Source of the DNA: Haliotis asinina
Taxonomy: Eukaryota > Mollusca > Gastropoda > Lepetellida > Haliotidae
Assembly (NCBI RefSeq): GCF_037392515.1
Contig: NC_090282.1
Span: 28,567,554 to 28,631,553, forward strand
DNA: 64,000 nucleotides
Direction: 5' to 3'
In this document: piece by piece, positions 58,801 through 64,000 of the stretch
Layout: each line of letters opens with the position of its first letter
Position numbering within the stretch: the first letter of the stretch is position 1
The notes under the pieces: generated by a model
Told to the model about the DNA's origin: nothing
What the model saw: the letters and a program-made list of their open reading frames with translations, nothing else
Databases searched by the model: none
Translations under genes and position numbers: made by a program

Positions 58801-60079
58801 CCAGACAGATGTCTAGCATAATATTTAAATATAACCATGGTAGCAGATCTAAACTTGACCCCAGAAATTGGTGCATCTTCTAAGCAGAATATATCATCAG
58901 CAAAGAAAGATTTACATAACGCCACTTCCAGTCCAAAAGTACTGCTCAGAAGGTCACTCCAAACAACTCTAGAATGAAAAGTTAGACACTAACAGGTATG
59001 TCTTCAGTTTAGAACTTAAAATCTTCTGGTGGTTAACTGTCCTTAACGCCAGTGAAAGTTGTTTCCAGAGAGGGTTTCCTGTCACATGGAATGATTGATC
59101 CTCAAACCTGGAAACAGATGGAAGTGTGGGGCAGCAAGTTACAGCAGTTGACTGTTTCACTTCTTTTAACCCATGAGAGTATTTTCCATCATTTGAAATT
59201 CTTTTTTTCAACAGCAGTATGTGCTGAATGAATATATAAAGGACTGACGTCTGATGTTATCTTTCATGTGCAAGATGGTTTATGAATTATCTTGTCAGAA
59301 TGTGAATTATCTAACTGGACAATAATCTCATGTGGGATTTATAAGGGGATGCAAAAAGATTCTTAGGGTGACTCTGTGTCGCATAGAGTGTAGTAATATA
59401 CCTGTAAATATTCTAGTTCGGCCTGTTAAATGATATTCACGATGTATGTGTGACTATTACTCCTATTATTTCAGGAAAGTTTGTGATGACCTATTATTAC
59501 AAAATGAGTGGTGTGTGTAAGGGTTTTGTACCTGTTGTTCTACTGAATACATAGATGTCAGTGTGTGTACATTGTATGCAAATGTTTATCATGTGTGTAT
59601 TCAAGAAGGTATAAGCCATGACTGGGCATCAGAACATGCCACCATCTGTTGTCAAGGCCAAGCTGTTACCCAGGTAGGCTGTCCTCACTGGTCTGATCAG
59701 AAACTGTTGCCATGGTAAATTTGTACCAGTAATCAATTTTAATCTGTAACAATGAGAATGTTGCATATAATTACCAGTATATGATGAGGTTACTTTGAGT
59801 TATTTTTGGATGATGAATGTAGTAATTAAATTGTAATTCAGACTTGAATATTTACAAGAGTGTAACTGACTACAGTGTTAATCAACATTCATTTTCTAAC
59901 ACTATTTGATAATGTATTATCCATTGTTGATGCAATGTTTGTTCACATTACAAATAATGCTTCATGGATGATGAAGAAAACTGATGGAATCTAACTGAAC
60001 AGTAACCTTCAAAATTCACTATTGTCCATTGTGACTCAAGAGCATTAACTTGTGCTGAGGGCAAATGAGAAAACATTTA

Positions 60080-60228
60080 GTTTTGGGCTGTTTTTAACAT
60101 TATTCCAGCCATATCACAGTGGGACACACCAGAAATGGGCTTCACTCATTGTACCCATATAAGGAATCGAACCCAGGTTTCGCATCCCAAATAAACACTC
60201 TAACCACTAGGCTGTCTCCACTGCCCCT
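60080..60228 (-). repeat. tRNA-derived SINE (family B), reverse
   Basis: 'acattattccagccatatca', 'accagaaatgggcttcactc', 'ggaatcgaacccaggtttcg' and 'taaccactaggctgtctcca'. Nearly full length. Confidence 0.75.
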
Positions 60229-63049
60229 CTGAGGGCATGTAAAAGTCTAGGGGTGGTATTCCTCATTGACAAGTGCCTATAGTTCATAACAAGTTGTCAG
60301 TGTTTCAACAAACTGGAACTGAATAAAACTGAAAGTAAATGTACATTGTAAACAGTGTCCTTACGATTAAACAGGACAAGCTGCAAACCCTGCTGACCAG
60401 AAAAATACTTCTTATTTCTTCTTATATTAGAATAGTTAATTTGTTTAACATTTACTAGCTTGAGTAGTGATAACATGTGAGGTCACACCCTTGAGCTGTT
60501 TATGAGCCCTCAGGATAACGTTACCACGGAAACAAACCTATTTTGGTTAGTGAAGTGATTAGTATCCAGGCTATGAGGTAAAAAAAGTTCAAGGGTCACA
60601 CAGCCCTGCTAGCATCACAGGTCAGTGACAGTCACATAGCCCCACTGTAGCTGTTGGTGTAGAGTAAAACTCTGTCTCCTAACATATGTGATTTTGATAC
60701 AAACACGCAATTCCATTCTGAGTGACAAGGAGTTTTAGAGAGATGTTAAAAATGTTGAAAATCTAAATTTCATAAAGGTCTATAGCGTAATGAGACTGTG
60801 CCAAATGGAGAAACAACATGGTTCAGGGACTATGTAGTAGGCTGTTTTCATGTGTAATTAACTAATTAGGAAATTATACAGTTGACAGAATTTGACTTAT
60901 TATATTGTAGGTCAGTAATAAGAGAACAAGCTATGTAACATATGGGCTACAGTTAGAACAGAATGCTAAACCAAATCTGTAACTAAATCATAAAATGTCA
61001 AGTTATATTCCCAGTTTCACAAATGTTCAGTTAGATTAATATTTGGACTGATTTATTGCCTCCCACTCACGACAGCTACAGCTGAGGCAAAGAGTAGCAT
61101 TTTTTCCCAAACATATAGATACAAAACTAAGGTAATAAGCATTTGGCAGTATTAAAATTAAATATAATCACTGATATTTGTTTTAGAAGTAATCATTGCA
61201 TGGATGCAACTTACAAGAACATCTTTCATATATCATGTCATGATAGATAACTATTGCTGTTTGAAAGAAATATTTTCTGTGTATTTTTTAGTGGTGTGTT
61301 TCCTTTTAATCGTGTTTTCAGGCCCTTTAGGGATAATATCCATTCAAGAAATTCAGTGGACAAGTATGAACATAATGAACATGTAGATTGATGTGAAAAT
61401 AATATCATGCATGGTTGTGTTTCATTGCTTTTATATGATGGATAGACCTACCCTACTAATGTGCAGTGACTGTGTTGAAATTCCTTGCTCATAGAGACAA
61501 ACACTGTAACAATATCCCCATCTGCATTTCATACCTATAAATATATTCATACATTCTAAAAACTGTTGAGCCATTCCATAGAGAATTACAACTGTTATGC
61601 CTAAACAAACTTTTAACAAACTATGTTATATAGAAACTGCAAACAATTAATTTATAATGTATGTGGCAGTATACAAATTGGGAGTGCTTTTGTTTTAGAC
61701 GTTATGTCAGGCTGGACTGTCGCACTCACTGTTTGCTAATGTCTACAGTGCCAACTTGATATATCCTGACTCAAGCATCACCAGTGTTTTCACAATAAAT
61801 CAGGGTGGAGCTTGACTGGAAGACTTATCAGGAATGTACCGATGTATAAAATGAAAATCTACAGATTACTTTGATCAGTTTCAATTGTTCGTTTGCATAT
61901 CATGTGTTGTCAAGGAAACTCATAAAATAAGGGTCCTGATGACATATGGATGACATTGAATATGACTAAAAGTTCATGTATAAGTGCTGTTCATGGAGAC
62001 CGTACTGCATTTATCTGAAGCCAGAACAATTACGTTGTGTAAATGCCAGCTTACCAGACATCCTGTTTTACTGAATTACCTGACTTCACACAAACTTGCT
62101 ACATTTCCTGTTTGCCGAATAATTTGCATGCCAGAATTTGAATCTATCAGATATTTATCTAGACAAGCGAAATGGCTGACATTCAGTTCCATGTCTGGAA
62201 CTGATGTCAATAAAAGTTCCCAGAGTGACATTGAATCTTTTCCCATTTGTGTGAATACTGTACAAACTGTTATAGTGGCTTTGTGGAGGTATCTTGCGCT
62301 TTACTGGTAATGTGACCAATAAAGAGTAACAGGCATTATGGGTATCCAAAAAGATCCCATTTTTGCGAGAATGATCATTTGTGCTTCAGTTTTCCCTGAC
62401 CAAGTCTTTTTAGTTCTAACTAAATACCTGTCTCTGTTTCTCTAACATACACTGATGTGATTGACAGGTATTGAACATGATACGATGATTTATGTAGGTG
62501 TCTGTCTCAGTAGTCTTTGTAATGTAGATCAAACTGATGGGAAATGTTGTTTTTCTTGTTTTACACACACGATGATTACGTTGGCGGTAATTGCTTTCTA
62601 TTCAACAAGATAAGCTGGTCTCTTTCAGTTCAATTTGAAACATCTGTTACATTTTGTTAGAGATTGTGAACAGAGCTTTTTTAAAACGGCATTTGATTTT
62701 CACTTTCTGGGAAAGGCCTTTCATTTGTAAAAGATGTTGAAAATATACAGGATTTGTAAAATATCTTTAATTACACCTTGACAAAATACCAATATTTTTA
62801 CTATTCATATGTGAAATACAAGTATGCCAGTGAACATCCTCAAACACATGCAGTAAGTTAGTGAGTAATGGTGTGTGATAGGAAGAAATATTAACAAGCA
62901 AGCCAGGGTGACACTTGCTGTAGAAAAGTCATTGAATGTGCTGAAGATACATGTATCAACTCTGTGTCTGCGGTATAGTGTTATTTACATGGTATTTTTG
63001 TATCAAATTCAACTATTATATTAATGTGATCTGTACCCAGTTTGGAATG

Positions 63050-63215
63050 GCTGCTGGGCATGACAGACAAATGGATAGGATGTCAGTCTGGTTGATGGTG
63101 TAACAGAATGGGTTGTTGCTCTTTGAGTTGATCTTGCATTGTGTGGTCCACATCTGAATATTTGCAAGCCACCATCATATCAGAATTATTACTGAATGTG
63201 ATATAAAACAGCAAA
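63050..63215 (+). repeat. Family-A interspersed repeat, very old copy
   Basis: Only scattered matches remain: 'ttgtgtggtccacatctgaa', 'caagccaccatcatatcaga' and 'ttactgaatgtgatataaaa'. Confidence 0.45.
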
Positions 63216-64000
63216 CAAATAGATAAAATGACTAATTACACTAAGAATATCAACAAGATCAGTCCTTTGCATTCAAAATGAACATGATATGTTTTATTGG
63301 GAAAGGTGGTTGACCTTCACATCATCATGATGGTGCTGCAAAATCAGCTGTCTTGTTCCATTTCATGACAGCCTCTCAGCAAATTTCCCTTGGTGTAGAG
63401 TTTGATTTAAACCATAGCACCATTGACCCCATAGGTGTGAGCTTCACAAATGGCCACAAATGAGTTAACATGAAAGTCGTCAGGTTGAGTCTGGTCAGGA
63501 TTTTAGGATAACTCTCAGGACGCACTCGACATATTCTGTCTGTAAATCCATTATCCTCTGGACAATGCTGAGGAGAGTTCTTCAGCCTGGAATTAGGAGA
63601 TTCATTGGCAGGGAAATAGCACTCATCATGTGCTCATTAAGACTGCAGGGAAATGTTAGCTAATGGGATGTCTGCTTCTATTGTTATAGATTAAAAATAT
63701 GGTAGAATCAGGGTTGTCTTAGGAACTGTATCATGTGTCCATACAGTTGTATTTGTATGCATGGTCCATGCTGTTATTTCAAGAGGAACTACACAAGATG
63801 TTTGTAAAGCAAATTAGGTTACCATTTCAACATCGTTATGGCATTAGCAGACGTGAAAAAATTCTGTGGATTTCTGGCATTTTTGTTTCATTTTGAAAGT
63901 TTGAACGGTGTCATTCTACAGTAAAAGACTCCTAGCTAAATTTTCAGTGTTTTTCTTTTTTAGTGTGTGCTTTGTCATTCTGATGTTTGTAATAGGTTAT

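Larger units (their letters stand above)
46527..64000. other. Long non-coding stretch (probable intron of the FAM174-type gene, then unknown)
   Basis: 17.5 kb in which no open frame is conserved or longer than simple repeats explain. The content seen is SINE copies, a Penelope-type tail pair around 48030-48700, an (ACTC)n run, a 129 bp duplication, a 133 bp SINE array and an old tRNA-type SINE near 58350-58800. The remainder is AT-rich unique-looking sequence in which I see nothing specific. Confidence 0.55.

Noticed and set aside
59580-59670. Possible exon ending at 'acccag|gtaggc'
   Set aside because: Short open frame with acceptor- and donor-like ends, but it matches neither the FAM174 tail nor any family I know.
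61984-62310. 108-codon frame near the end of the window
   Set aside because: No recognisable domain, biased composition or splice context; length is within chance for AT-rich DNA.

Overview
The window is animal nuclear DNA, very probably from a gastropod mollusc and most likely an abalone (Haliotis). The evidence is spliced genes with GT-AG introns, metazoan orthologues, and dozens of copies of two short interspersed repeat families that I remember from abalone. One is tRNA-headed with a (GAGT)n tail. The other is a ~240 bp element that also ends in (ACTC)n. The species call is from memory; the rest is read from the sequence.

Layout. (1) 1-2534: non-coding flank of BTBD2, with an old SINE copy, a Penelope-type tail carrying a hammerhead-ribozyme-like core, and a foldback MITE. 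(2) 2535-6000, +: a complete 4-exon BTBD2-type gene (BTB, BACK and PHR domains). (3) 6001-12563: repeat-rich intergenic DNA. (4) 12564-20393, +: a complete 9-exon gene for a secreted MSP130-like (choice-of-anchor I) protein, a family tied to biomineralization in sea urchins. (5) 22492-44650, -: a complete 23-exon PIK3C3/VPS34 gene, 892 codons, every splice phase consistent. It converges on the MSP130-like gene. Its introns hold a hAT transposon, a Penelope-like foldback with a 12 bp target duplication, a TA-flanked inverted-repeat element with a SINE inside it, a Tc1 fragment and three minisatellites. (6) 44651-46158: divergent promoter interval. (7) 46159-46526, +: first coding exon of a FAM174-type membrane protein whose remaining exons I could not find. 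(8) 46527-64000: no supported coding sequence; SINEs, a second Penelope-type tail pair, a 137 bp (ACTC)n run, a 129 bp tandem duplication, and an array of a 133 bp tRNA-like SINE unit organised in 266 bp dimers.

The genes do not form a pathway. PIK3C3 (PI3P synthesis for autophagy and endosomes) and BTBD2 are housekeeping genes; the MSP130-like gene is the likeliest to be lineage-relevant. The most unusual non-gene signals are the hammerhead-like cores on Penelope-type tails, the tail-to-tail arrangement of those tails seen twice, the SINE array with higher-order structure, and mobile elements that stop a few tens of bases from splice sites.
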